From Chamaelirium japonicum (lineage: Eukaryota > Streptophyta > Magnoliopsida > Liliales > Melanthiaceae), in assembly GCA_947650365.1 (NCBI GenBank), contig CANTAL010000021.1, positions 186,001 through 250,000 of the forward strand: a stretch of DNA of 64,000 nucleotides, given 5' to 3'. The notes beneath the pieces were generated by a model. It was not told the origin of the DNA. It ran no database searches and worked only from the letters and a program-made list of their open reading frames with translations. Below are positions 1-10,794 of the stretch, in pieces. The position numbers and the translations under genes are program-made. Numbering within the stretch: position 1 is the first letter of the stretch; each line of letters begins with the position of its first letter.

Positions 1-1070
1 TCTCTCTTCATTTATCTTTCCATTATTTTTGCTCTTTTTTTCTCTTCTGTGGAGTTTTGGAATTTAGATTCCTTCTTACTTCACACCTATACCCGTGGCC
101 AATGAATTGGAGCAGGACTTCTTCTCCTTCTATCTTTGTTTATCTTTTAGTTCTTTTATCTTTTCTTCTCTCTCTTCTGTCTTCATTTCTCTCTTCATTT
201 TCTTGCGACTAGTTGGCAGGGCTTGACATATTCGTACTGATAACGTATTATGATATGGGATAATGAGAAATCCATCAAATGTGCCTCATCCTAAAGGGGT
301 CGTATAAATATTGAGAAGTGAAGTTTTGGAATTTAGATTCCTTCATACTTCATACCTATTTAATATTTAAATAAATAATTAATTTAAGTAAAAAAGTTAT
401 AGTAACATTACTATGATAGTCATAATAACATTGAGATGAGACTATTGAAAAGTGGAGTTTTAGAATTTAGATTCCTTCTTACTTCATATATATACCCATG
501 GCCAATGGACTAGAGCAGGACTTATTCTCTCTTTGTTTATCTCTCTATTCTCTTCTTTCTTCTTCTCTCTCTTTTGTCTTCGTTTCTCTCTCCGATTTCT
601 TATGACTGGTTGATTGGGCTCGATATTTTCGTACTGATAACGTGTTGTGAGATGAGAGAAAGAAAAGAATAAAGAGATTTAATTATATTATAGAGATGTG
701 GAGTTTTGGACTTTAGATTCCATCTTATTTCATACCTATACCCGTGGCCAAAATACTGGAGCAGGACTTCTACTCTCTTCTTTCTTCGTTTATCTCTTTA
801 TTATCTATTCTCTTCTCTCTCTTCTATCTCTATTTGTTTCTCCGTTTTCTTATGACTGGTTGACTGGGCTCGACATATTCGTACTGATATCATATTGTGA
901 GATGGGAGAAAAAGAGAGCCGTCAAACAAGCCCCACCCTAAAGGGAACGCATATTATTTATAGGGTAAGCTTACTTAGGGCCTCAGCAATCTATAGGAAA
1001 GGGGTTGTATATTATTTATAGGAAAAGTTTATTTAAGGCCTAAGCAATCTATGGAAAACCCTAATCTATG
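1..1070 (-). repeat. Module array, antisense units
   Basis: This block holds units in antisense orientation. TAIL modules start near 50, 318, 450 and 695, each followed by the pyrimidine strand of PUR and then by PBSL read backwards (the GCTGATAACGTGTT-like motif near 238, 618 and 885). A small remnant of the AT module (about 357-450) ends in the ACTATGATAGTCATAATAAC motif that terminates larger AT modules. At 940-1070 two TEL fragments lie one behind the other. The open frame at 698-1021 is one unit read through and is not a gene. Confidence 0.85.
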
Positions 1071-2020
1071 GGAGAGATCCGACGATAGATAGCCTTCCCA
1101 TCGAACGATCTCATAACAGTTGTAATGTCTTAAATTTTTATAAAGAAAAATATAAATTATTTTTAAAGTAAAAAATTCGGGTGTGACTCATCTTCCTTCA
1201 TTAGTTCCTATTATTTAATTAATTTAATTAGTTTAATAGATTAAATAATTAAATAAATATTTAATTATATATATAATTAAATAACTTAATTATTTAAGTT
1301 ATTTATTTATTATTAAAATATTAAAATAAATAAATATTTATTTTGTTATTTCAAAAAATATTTATTTAATTAAAAAAAATTATTATTTATATATTTAAAT
1401 AATTAACTAATTATTTAAATAATTAGTAAATAGTTATTGATATATTTTTTTATTTTATTACTTAATTAAATAATTAATTTTTTAATTAATTATAATTAAT
1501 ATTTCATAATTTAATAACATAATTATTTAATTATTTAATTACATAAAAATTTACTTTATTATTATTTATTTAACTATAAAATTATTTAATAATTAAAATA
1601 TTTATTTGTTTTAGTAAATAATCTATTTAATATATTTCTTCACTAATTAAGATTTTAAATATTTCAATAATTAACTAATTATTTAATTAATTAAAATTAA
1701 AATAAAATTTTATGAAATAAGTATTAAAAAAATAATTAATTCAATAATTAATTTAATTATTATTTATTTATTTAATAATTTAAATAAATAAATAGCTACC
1801 TTATTTAATTATTTAATAATATACTAATAAATAAATAAATAAAATAATAAATTTAATTAAATATTTAAATAATAAATAAATTAATTATTTTACTAAAATA
1901 TTATTCATTAAATTTTTTAAATTATTAAATTATTTAATATTTAAAAAAATAATTAATTTAATTAAAAAAGTTATTGTAACATTATTATGATAATCATAAT
2001 AACGTTAAGATGATACTATT
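1071..2020 (-). repeat. Full-length AT-rich module (copy 1)
   Basis: One of the longest copies of the AT module. It starts at the AGATCCGACG stretch after a telobox, passes through GATCTCATAACAGTTGTAATG and an AATTCGGGTGTG stretch, then has about 800 bp of nearly pure A/T words (ATTTAATTA, AAATAATTAA). It ends in the near-palindrome around 1985-2005 and ACTATTGAGAAGT, where a TAIL begins. The same ends recur at 12330, 25835 and 60130, so it is a defined module and not random low-complexity DNA. Matrix-attachment or other chromatin roles are possible but not shown. Confidence 0.8.
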
Positions 2021-2727
2021 GAGAAGTAGAGTTTTGAAATTTAGATTCCTTCTTTTTTCACACCTATACCCATGGCCAATGGACTTGAGTAGGACTTCTT
2101 CTCTCTTTTCTCTTTATTTATCTCTCCGTTCTTTTCTCTCTTATTCTCTCTCTTTTGTGGACTTTTGGAATTTAGATTCCTTCTTATTTCACACATATAC
2201 CTGTGGCCAATGGATTGGAGTAGGATTTTTTCTCTCTTCTCTCTTCGTTTATCTTTTCATTCTCTTCTCTCTTTTATTCTCTCTTCTATCTTCGTTTTTC
2301 TATCTATTTTCTTATCACTGGTCAGCTGGGCTCGACATGATCGTGTTGATAATATGTTATGAGCTGGGAGAAGGCGAGAGCCGTTAAACGTGCCCCACCC
2401 TAAAGGGTCATATATTATTTATAGGGTAAGCTTACTTAGGGCCTAAGCAATCTATAGGAAACCCTAACATATGGGAGAAGAGAGAAGATAACAGAGAGAT
2501 CTAATTATATTATTGAGATGTGAAGTGTTGGAATTTAGATTTCTTCTTACTTTACACCTATAACCGTGGCGAATGGGTTGGAGTAAGACTTCTTCTCTCT
2601 TCTCTTTTTATTTATCTCTTCATTCTCTTCTCTCTACTTCTCTCTCTTCTGTCTTCGTTTCTCTCTCTATTTTCTTATGACTGGTCCGCTGGGCTCGACA
2701 TATTCGTACTGAGAACGTGTTATGAGA
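2021..2727 (-). repeat. Module array, antisense units
   Basis: Three TAIL modules (2023, 2160, 2520) with their pyrimidine tracts. The first two are joined directly (PUR pyrimidine strand then TCTTTTGTGGAC), skipping PBSL, LDR and TEL. The second unit is complete through LDR and TEL (telobox near 2460). Open frames here are unit read-through. Confidence 0.85.
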
Positions 2728-2925
2728 TAGAAGATTGCTTATTTATTTATTTTATTTTATTTATTTTAATTAATATTTTCTTAAATATTATAAAATATAT
2801 TATTTCTTTAAATATTTAAATAGTATTATCTCAATGTTATTATTTAAATATTTAAATAATTTATATAAATTTATGAGTATAAAAAATATTTTATAGTATC
2901 TTATTTTATTTTATTAAGAGAGAAG
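2728..2925. repeat. Second AT-rich module type, at an orientation switch
   Basis: A distinct AT-rich module of about 190 bp, different from the long AT module. It has a TATTTATTTTATTTATTT-like start, AATATTATAAA, a TAAATAGTATTATCTCAATG centre and ATTTATATAAATTTATGAG before AAAATATTTTAT. The same module is at 13772-13965 and 61766-61945, partly at 56508-56560, and reversed at about 22050-22155. Here it lies where units change from the minus to the plus strand. Confidence 0.75.
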
Positions 2926-3902
2926 AGAGAAGAGAGAAGAAGTCCCACTCCAGTCCATTAGCTATGGGTATAGGTGTGAAGTAAGAAGAAATATAAATTT
3001 TAAAACTCCACTTCTAATTAATATAATTAAATCTCTTTGTTCTCTTCTCTCTTCTCCCATAGATTAGGGTTTTTGATAGATTATTTAGGTCCTAAGTAAT
3101 CTTACCCTATAAATACTATACGACCCCTTTTAGGTGGGGCACGCTTGACGATTCTCTCTTTCTCTCATCGCACAACACGTTATCAGTACAAGCATATCGA
3201 GCCCAATCGACCAATCACAAGAAAACAGAGAGAGAACCGAAGACAGAAGAGAGAGAAGAAGAGAGAAGAGAAGAGAGAAGAGAAGAGAGAAGAGAAGAGA
3301 GAGATAAACGAAGAGAGAAGAAAGAAGAATTCCTGCTTCAGTCCATTGGCCACGGGTATAGGTGTGAAGTAAGAAGGAATCTAAATTCCAAAACACCACT
3401 TCTAAATATTTATATGACCCCTTTAAGGTGGGGCACATTTGATGTCTCTCTCTATTTCCCATCTCACAACACATTATCAATACAAACATGTTGAGCCCAG
3501 CCGACCAGTCATAAGAAAACAGAAAGAGAAAAGAAGACAAAAGAGAGAGAAGAACAAAGAAAAGAACAGAGAGATAAACGAAGAGAGACGAGAGAAGAAG
3601 TCGTGATGTAGTCCATTGGCCACGGGTATAGATATGAAGTAAGAAGGAATCTAAATTCTAAAACTCAAATTCTCAATAATATAATTAAATCTCTATGTTC
3701 TCTTGTCTCTTCTCCCATAGATTAGGGTTTCCTATAGATTGCTTAGGCCCTAAGTAAGCTTACCCTATAAATAATATACGACCTCTTTAGGGTGGGGTAT
3801 GTTTGACGACTCTCTCTTTCTCCTATTTCACAACACGTTATCTGCACAAATATATCAAGCCCAACCGACCAGTCATAAGAAAACAGAGAAAGAAACGAAG
3901 AT
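2926..3902 (+). repeat. Module array, sense units
   Basis: Sense units with PBSL starts near 3178, 3473 and 3837, so spacings of about 295 and 365 bp. The difference is whether TEL is present: the short form joins TAIL to LDR directly (near 3410), the longer form includes a TEL (TATA 3766-3773). The block ends with PBSL joined to an inverted TAIL at 3900, one of the recurrent inversion joints. Confidence 0.85.
3722..3852 (+). promoter_or_regulatory. Example TEL/LDR segment: telobox, TATA box and primer-like site
   Basis: The telobox TTAGGGTTT (3722-3730) is followed by CTTAGGCCCTAAG and a GTAAGCTTAC palindrome, then TATAAATA at 3766-3773, a good plant TATA consensus. About 60 bp downstream is the CACAACACGTTATC motif (from 3830). 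The arrangement resembles the U3-R-U5 of an LTR promoter followed by the start of an internal domain. Activity is unproven, and this copy has a change in the primer-like site (TCTGCACAA instead of TCAGCACGA). Confidence 0.5.
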
Positions 3903-5454
3903 AAAAGTAGAGTTTTAGAATTTAGATTCCTTCTTACTTCACACTTATACCCATGGCCAATAGACTGGAGAAGGACTTCTTCTCTCTTTTCTCTTTGTTT
4001 ATATCTCTGTTCTCTTCTCTCTTCTTCTCTTTTGTCTTCATTTCTCTCACCGTTTTCTTATGACTGGTCAGCGGGGCTCAACATGTTTGTATTGATAATG
4101 TATTGAGAGATGGGAGAAAAAGAGAGCCGTCAAACGTACCCCACCCTAAAAGGGTTGTATAAATATTGAAAAGTAGAGTTTTGGAATTTAGATTCTTTCT
4201 TACTTCACACCTATACCCATGGCCAATAGACTGGAGTAGGACTACTTCTCTCTTCTCACTTCATTTATCTCTTCGTTCTTTTCTTTTTTCTTCTATCTCT
4301 TTTGTGGAGTTTTGGAATTTAGATTCCTTCTTACTTCACACCTATACCCATATAAGAAGTGACTATTTAAATAATTAATTCTTTGTTCTTTTCTCTCTCT
4401 TTTGTCTATGTTTCTCTCTTCGTTTTCTTGTGACTGGTCGGTTGGGCTAGATATGTTCGTGCTGATTACATGTTATTAGATGGGATAAAAAGAGAGCCGT
4501 CAAATATGCCCCACCCTAAAGGGTTCATATTTTTTTTATAGAGTAAGCTTACTTAGGGTCTAAGCAATCTTTGAAAAACCCTAATCCATGGGAGAAGAGA
4601 GAAAAGAACGGAGAGATTTAATTATATTATTAAAAAGTGGAGTTTTGGAATTTAGATTCCTTCTTATTTCATACCTATACCCATGGCGAATGGACTGGAG
4701 CAGGACTTCTTCTCTCTGCTCAATTCATTTATCTTACTGTTTTCTTTTTTCTTCTTCTCTCTCTTATGTCCTCGTTTCTCTCTTTATTTTCTTATGACTG
4801 GTCAGCTGGGCTCGACATATTCGTGTTGATAACATATTGTGAGATAGGAGAAAGGGAGAGTCATCAAACGTGCCCCATGCTAATTAGATTTCTTCTTACT
4901 TTACACCTATACCCGTGGCCAATGGGTTGGAGCAGGACTTCTTCTATCTTCCCTCTTTATTTATTTCCCTGTCTCTTCTCTCTTCTTCTCTCTCTTTGTC
5001 ATCCTTTTTCTCTCTGTTTTCTTGTGACTGGTCAGTTGGGCTCGGTATGTTTATGCTAATAACGTGTTTTGTGATGAAAAAAAAGTGAGTCGTCAAACGT
5101 ACCCCACCCTAAAGGGGTCATATAAATATTGAGAAGTGGATTTTTGGAATTTAGATTCTTTCTTACTTTATACTTATACCAGTGGTGAATTGACTAGAGT
5201 AGGACTTCTTCTCTCTTCTCTCTTTATTTATCTCTTCGTTCTCTTCTTTTTTCTTCTCTCTCTTCTGTCTACGTTTCTCTCTGTTTTCTTATGACTGATC
5301 GGTTGGGCTCGACTTGTTAATGCTGATAACGTGTTGTGAGTTGAGAGAAAGACAAAGCCATCAAACATGCTCCACCCAAAATGGGTCATATATTATTTAT
5401 AGCGTAAACTTACTTAGAGCCTAAGACATTTATAGGAAATCCTAATCCATGGGA
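3903..5454 (-). repeat. Module array, antisense units (segmental duplicate A, left copy)
   Basis: Antisense units with TAILs near 3908, 4170, 4303, 4637, 4877 and 5137. Two unusual joints also occur in the copy at 27285-28809: a TAIL cut off after ACCTATACCCATATAAGAAG and joined to a short ATTTAAATAATTAATTC insert (4350-4380; partner 27724-27755), and a half unit entered at ATTAGATTTCTTCTTAC (4880; partner 28255). The shared breakpoints show that 3.9-7.0 kb and 27.3-30.1 kb are copies of one ancestral segment. Confidence 0.8.
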
Positions 5455-5958
5455 GAGATCCGACGGTGGACAGCCATCCGATCGAACGATCTCAAAACAG
5501 TTGTAATATTTTTAATTTTTTAAAGAAAAATATAAATTCTTTTTAAAGCAAAAAATTCGGGTGTGCCTCATCTTCCTTCTTTACTTCCTATTATTTAATT
5601 AATTTAATTTGTTTAATAAATTAAATAATAAAATAATAAAATAAATATTTAATTATCTATATAACTAAATATTTAAATTATTGAAACAATTTACTTATTA
5701 TTTAAATAATAAAATAAATAATATTAATTTGATTATTTAAAAAAAATTTAAGTTATTTAAAAAAATATTTTATTATTTATATATTCAAATAATTACCTTA
5801 TTATTTAAATAATAAGTAAATAGTTATTATATTATTATTTCATTTTATTACTTAATTAAATAATTAATTTTTTTATTTATTTCAATCAATATTTAATAAT
5901 TTAATAATTTTTTTTTATTATTTAATTATATAATAATTTATTTAAATTATTATTTTTT
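5455..5958 (-). repeat. AT-rich module, truncated at its 3' side
   Basis: Starts with the standard GATCCGACGGTGG/GATCGAACGATCTC end and the AATTCGGGTGTGCC stretch, then A/T words. It is cut near 5950 and joined through a TTCAACTTTATCTTCTTC-like sequence straight into a pyrimidine tract. The identical cut is seen at about 29125 (shorter module), so the deletion predates the segmental duplication. Confidence 0.75.
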
Positions 5959-6510
5959 CAACTTTATCTTCTTCTCTCTCTTCTGTCTTCGTTTCTCTCT
6001 CCGTTTTTTTATGACTGGTCGGTAGGGCTCAACATGTTCATACTGATAATGTGTTATGAGATGGAAGAAAGAGAGAGCCATCAAACGTGCCCCACCCTCA
6101 ACGGATCGTGTATTATTTATAGGGTAAGCTTATTTAGGGCCTAAGCAATCTATGGGAAACCCTAATCCATGGGAGAGATCCGATGGTGGACAGCCATCTG
6201 ATCTAACATACCCCACCCTAAAGGGGTCGTATTAATCATTTATTTAAATAATTATTAAATCAATTCTCTTAATTAGTAAGCTTACCATATAAATATTTAA
6301 TTATATATAATTGATTATCGCCACGGGTATAGGTATGAAGTAAGAAGAAATTTAAATTCTAAAACTCCACTTCTTAATCGTATCATCTCAACGTTATTAT
6401 GATTATCATAGTAATGTTACTATAATTTTTTTAATTAAATTAATTAATTATTTATTTATTAAATAATTTAAATAATTTAATAATTAAGTTTATTAATTAA
6501 CGTGTTGTGA
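5959..6510. repeat. Rearranged units plus sense AT-module end
   Basis: An antisense unit (5959-6180) runs into a second, very short fragment (6180-6225). An AT-rich piece holding a TATAAATATTTAATTATAT stretch (6226-6320) follows, then a sense TAIL whose AT module (6390-6510) starts with the CATCTCAACGTTATTATG motif and is cut into GTGTTGTGAGATGG. All these joints recur at 29350-29700. No gene seen. Confidence 0.7.
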
Positions 6511-8455
6511 GATGGGAGAAAGAAAGAGCCATCAAACTTGCTCCACCCTAAAGAGGTCATATAATATAATTAAATCTCTTCGTTCTCTTCTCTCTTCTCC
6601 CATGGATTAGGGTTTCCCATAGATTGCTTAGGCCATATATAAGCTTACCCTATAAATAATAAATAACCACTTTAAGGTGGGGCACATTTGACGGCTTTCT
6701 CTTTCTCTCATCTCATAACACTTACCCTATAAATAATATATGACCCCTTTAGAGTAGGGCACGTTTAATGGCTCTCTCTTTCTCCCATCTCACAACATAT
6801 TATCCGCACGATAATATTTAGCCCAGCCAACCAGTCACAAGAAAATGGAGGGAGAAACGAAGACAAAAGAGGAGTTTTGGAATTTAGATTCCTTCTTACT
6901 TCACACTTATACCCATGGTCAATGGACTGGAGCAGGACTTCTCTCTTCTCTCTTTATTTATCTCTCTGTTCTTCTCTTTCTTCTTCTCTCTTATCTCTCC
7001 GTGTGAGAATAGAACGGAGAGATAAACAAGGAGAAGAGAGAAAAAGTCCTACTTCAGTCCATTCTCCATGGCATATGTGTGAGGTAAGAATGAATCTAAA
7101 TTCCAAAACTATACTTCACAATAATATAATTAAATCTCTCTGTTTTCTTATCTCTTTTCCCATGGATTAGGGTTTCCCATAGATTGGTTAGGCCCTAAGT
7201 AAGCTTACTCTATAAATAATATATGACCCCTTTAGGGAAGGGCACATTTGATGACTCTCTCTTTATCCTATCTCATAACACGTTATCAGTACGAACATGT
7301 CGAGTTCAGCAGACCAGTCACAAGAAAACAGAGAGAGAAACGAAGACAGAAGAGAGAGAAGAAGAGATAAGAGAATTGAGAGATAAACAAAGATAGAAGA
7401 GAGAAAAAGTCCTGCTCTTGTCCATTAGCCACGGGTATAGGTTTGAAGTAAGAAGGAATCTAAATTCCAAAACTCCACTTCTCAATATTTATACGACCCC
7501 TTTATGGTGGGGCACGTTTGACAGCTCTTTCTCCTATTTCATAACACATTATCTACATGAACATGTCGAGCACAGCCGACCAGTCTCAAGAAAATAGATA
7601 GATAAACAAAGACAGAAGAGAAAGAAAAAAAGAGAAAAGAACAGAGAGGTAAATAAAGAGAGAAGAAGTCCTGCTCCAGTCCATTGGCCACGGGTATAGG
7701 TTTGAAGTTAGAAGGAATCTGAATTCCAAAAACTCTATTTCTCAATAATATAATTATATATCGCTGTTCTTTTTAATCTTCTCCTATGGATTACGGTTTC
7801 CCATAAATTGCTTAGGCCTTATGTAAGAGTACCCTATAAATAATACACGACCACTTTAGGGTGGGGCATATTTGACGGCTCTTTTTTTTTCCCATATCAT
7901 AACATGTTATATGCACAAACATGTCGAGCCCAGCCGACCAGTCCTAAGAAAATGAAGAGAGAAACAAAGACAGAAGAGAGAGAAGAAAAGAGAAGAGAAT
8001 GGAGAGATAAATGAAGAGAGAAGAAGTCATGCTCTAATCCATTGGCCACAGATATAGGTGTGAAGTAATATAGAATCTAAATTCCAAAACTCCACGTCTA
8101 TCTTTGTTTCTCTCTCCATTTTCTTACGACTGGTCGGTTGGGCTCGATATGTTCATGCTTATAACATGTCTAGTTTAATTAAAAAGAAATCTAAATTCCA
8201 AAACTCTACTTCTCAATAATATAATTAAATCTCTCCATTCTCTACTCTCTTCTCCTATAGATTAGTGTTTCTCATAGATTGCTTAGGCCCTAAGTAAGCT
8301 TACCCTATAAATAATATTCGACCCCTTTAGGGTAGGGCACGTTTGACAGCTCTCTCTTTCTCCCATCTCACAACACTTACCCTATAAATAATATACCACT
8401 CCTTTAGGGTAGGGCACGTTTGACGGTTCTCTCTTTCTCCAATCATATAATACGT
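6511..8455 (+). repeat. Module array, mainly sense units
   Basis: Mostly sense units with TATA boxes at 6651, 6728, near 7210, near 7835, 8306 and 8383, interrupted by an inverted TAIL/PUR at about 6871-7005 and a short antisense PBSL piece at 8100-8170. Two places carry a doubled TEL-LDR segment. The part from about 7010 onward is duplicated at 34795-36240 with shared rare variants, for example GGAATCTGAATTC in TAIL and GTACCCTATAAATAATAC in TEL. Confidence 0.8.
6640..6800 (+). promoter_or_regulatory. Tandemly doubled TATA/leader segment
   Basis: TATAAATA occurs at 6651-6658 and again at 6728-6735, exactly 77 bp apart. The first leader stops at CATAACA and is followed immediately by CTTACCC and the second TATA box. 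The same 77 bp doubling is at 8306/8383 and 36089/36166, and a 75 bp version at 22971/23046. The duplication boundary coincides with the presumed CA end of the leader. Confidence 0.6.
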
Positions 8456-8460
8456 TATCT
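8296..8460 (+). promoter_or_regulatory. Tandemly doubled TATA/leader segment
   Basis: TATAAATA at 8306-8313 and 8383-8390 (77 bp apart), joined as CACAACA then CTTACCC. The counterpart at 36089/36166 lies in the second copy of this segment. Confidence 0.6.
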
Positions 8461-8585
8461 TTTGTTTCTTTCCCTGTTTCTCTTCCCGTTGTCTTTGTTT
8501 CTCTCTCTTTATCTTATAGTATAAAATAAAATAAATAAGTCTTGATAGAAAAGAGATAGAAAATTATTTTAAACTAGAGAGAGCA
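8456..8585. repeat. Locus-specific insert after a primer-like site
   Basis: After ACGTTATC the usual PBSL sequence is replaced by TTTTGTTTC-type pyrimidine sequence, a TATAGTATAAAATAAAATAA stretch, then GAAAAGAGATAGAAAATTATTTTAAACTAGAGAGAGCAGG split over the following bases. Its only other copy is at 36237-36357, offset by 27.77 kb. It is a diagnostic marker of the segmental duplication and has no recognised function. Confidence 0.65.
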
Positions 8586-9028
8586 GGACTTCTTCCCTCT
8601 TCTCTCTTTGTTTATCTCTCCGTTCACTTCTCTCTTTCTCCTATCTTACAACATGTTATCAGCATGAATATATCGATCCTAGCCAACCAGTCAAAAGAAA
8701 ACGGAGAGAGAAACAGAGACAAAAGTAGAGTTTTTGAATTTGGATTCCTGCTTACTTCACACCTATACCCATAGCCAATGGACTGGAGTGGGACTTCTTC
8801 TCTCTTCTATCTTCGTTTATCTCTCTGTTCTCTTCACTCTCTTCTGTCTTTGTTTCTTTCTCTGTTTTTTTGTGACTGGTCGGCTGGGCTCGATATATTC
8901 GTACTGATAACGTGTTATAAGATGGGAGAAAAAGAGAATCGTCAAGCGTGCCCCATCCTAAAGGTATCATATATTATTTATAGGGTAAGCTTACTTAGGG
9001 CCTAAGTAATCTACGAGAAACCCTAATC
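8586..9028 (-). repeat. Module array, short inverted pairs
   Basis: A pyrimidine tract, a sense PBSL (about 8650-8725) joined to an inverted TAIL (8726), then one complete antisense unit through LDR and TEL (telobox near 9020). Same order at 36358-36815. Confidence 0.75.
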
Positions 9029-9242
9029 CATGGGAGAGATCCGACGGTAGACAGCCATCCGATCGAACGATCTCAAAATAATTGTAATGTTTTATATTTT
9101 TTTAAAGAAAAATGAAAAATATTTTTAAAGTAAAAAATTCGAGTGTGCCTCATCTTCTTTTTTTACTTCCTATTATTTAATTAATTTTATTATTTAATAA
9201 ATTAAATAGTTAAATAATTAAATAATTAAATAAATATTTATT
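9029..9242 (-). repeat. AT-rich module, 5' part only
   Basis: The GATCCGACGG / GATCGAACGATCTC end and the first 150 bp of the A/T-rich part are present, then the module is cut at ATTTATCTTCTCTC. The copy at 36820-37025 has the same cut. Confidence 0.75.
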
Positions 9243-9655
9243 TATCTTCTCTCTTCTTATATTATTTTATTACTATGATAACTAAGTGGAGTATTGTTAC
9301 TATAATTTTTTTAATTAAATTAATCATTATATTAAAATGAAAAGAGAAGAGAATTTACTATGATAATCATAATAACGTTGAGATGATACTATTGAGAAGT
9401 GGAGTTTTTAAATTTAGATTCCTTTTTACTTCACACCTATACTCGTGGTGAATGGACTAGAGCAGGAGTACTTCTCTCTTCTCTCTTATTTGTCTTTGTT
9501 TAGATTATTTAATAATTTAAAAAATTTATAAATTAAGTTTCTAGTAAAATAATTAATTTAAATAAACAAATTAATTTTTTGCTTTAAAAATATTTAATAT
9601 TTTTTTAAAAAAATTTAAAACATTACAACTGTTATGAGATCGTTCGATAGGATGA
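9243..9655. repeat. Fold-back remnant and internally deleted AT module
   Basis: 9290-9395 carries the TTACTATGATAATCATAATAAC end motif in antisense preceded by GTTACTATAATTTTTTTAAT, the two halves of a small fold-back. After one antisense TAIL, 9508-9655 is a sense AT module in which the two ends (TTTCTAGTAAAATAATT and GATCGTTCGAT) are joined with the middle missing. Both features recur at 37075-37160 and 37262-37420. Confidence 0.7.
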
Positions 9656-10794
9656 CTGCCCACCATCGGATCTCTCCTATAGATTAGGGTTTCTCATAGA
9701 TTGCTTAGGCCCTAAGTAAGTTTACCCTATAAATAATATACGATCCCTTGAGGGTGGGGCATGTTTGACGGCTTTATTTCTCTAATCTCAAAATACATTA
9801 TCAGTACAAATATATCGAGCTCCTTGAAATCTAATTAAATAAATAATTAATTGATTACAGAACTTTTTCTCTCTTTACTCTTCGATATGTTCGTACTGAT
9901 AACGTGTTGTGAGATGGGAGAAAGAGAGAGCCGTCAAACGTCCCCTACCCTAAAGGGGTTGTATATTCTTTAAAGAAGAGAGAAGAGAATGGAGAGATAA
10001 ATAAAGAGAAAAGAAAGAATAACTCTTGCTCCAATCCATTGGCCACGGGTATATGTATGAAGTAAGAAGAAAGCTAAATTCTAAAACTCCACTTCTCAAT
10101 ATTTATATGACCCATCGGATCTCTACCATCTCTTTATTTATTATACTTATTTAATCTCATAATATATTTTCAGCATGAACATGTTGAGCCCAACCGACCA
10201 GTCACAAGAAAACGGAGAGAGAAACAAAGACAGAAGAGAGAAGATAATGGAAAGATAAACGAATAGAAAAGAGAGAAGAAGTTGTGCTCCAGTCTATTGG
10301 TCACGGGTATAGGTGTGAAGTAAGAAAGAATATAAATTCCAAAACTCTACTTCTGTCTTTGTTCCTCTCTCCGTTTTCTTATAGCTGGTCGGCTCGGCTC
10401 GACATGTTCGTGCCGATAACGTATTATGAGATGGGAGAAAGAGAGAGTCGTCAAACATGCCCCACCCTAAAAGGGTTATATATTCATGGGAGAAAAGAGA
10501 AGAAGTCCTGCTCTAGTCAATTAGGAAACCCTAATCCATAGGAGAAAAGAGAGAGAAAAGAAGAAGTCCTGCTCCAGTCAATTAGCCAAGGGTATAGGTA
10601 TAGAGTTTTGTAATTTAGATTTCTTCTTACTTCACACCTATACCCATGGCAAAATGGACTGGAGTAGGACTTCTTCTCTCTTCTCTCTTCGTTTATCTCT
10701 TTATTCTTTTCTCTTTTTCTCTCTCTTCTATCTTTGTTTCACTCTTCGTTTTTTTGTGACTAGTCGGTTAGGCTTAACATATTCGTGCTGATAA
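9656..10794. repeat. Module array, alternating strands
   Basis: Sense TEL-LDR (TATA near 9735), then a strand switch at TAATTAAATAAATAATTAATTG (9840), antisense PBSL-LDR, sense PUR-TAIL, and a joint in which LDR passes directly into ATCGGATCTC (10110). An inversion joint follows at 10350 (TAIL then CTGTCTTTG). Up to about 10470 the order matches 37420-38240, including the rare GGCTCGGCTCGACATG variant at 10391 and 38152. Then two short TAIL-like fragments, of which the second joins an inverted TAIL near 10600. Confidence 0.75.

Noticed and set aside
1140..1980. AT-rich module as a replication origin or centromere core
   Set aside because: Only base composition points that way. The defined ends shared by many copies show it is a repeat module.
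2010..2387. Long open frames throughout the array as genes (this one 125 codons)
   Set aside because: They follow the repeat unit on either strand and in several frames. The pyrimidine-rich strand has few stop codons. The translated products are Leu/Ser/Phe-rich or Arg/Glu/Lys-rich and lack domains, and the longest are simply two units in a row.
3171..3190. Primer-binding site for initiator Met tRNA
   Set aside because: The motif TTATCAGCACGA differs from the usual TGGTATCAGAGC. I keep only 'primer-like site' and do not assign a tRNA.
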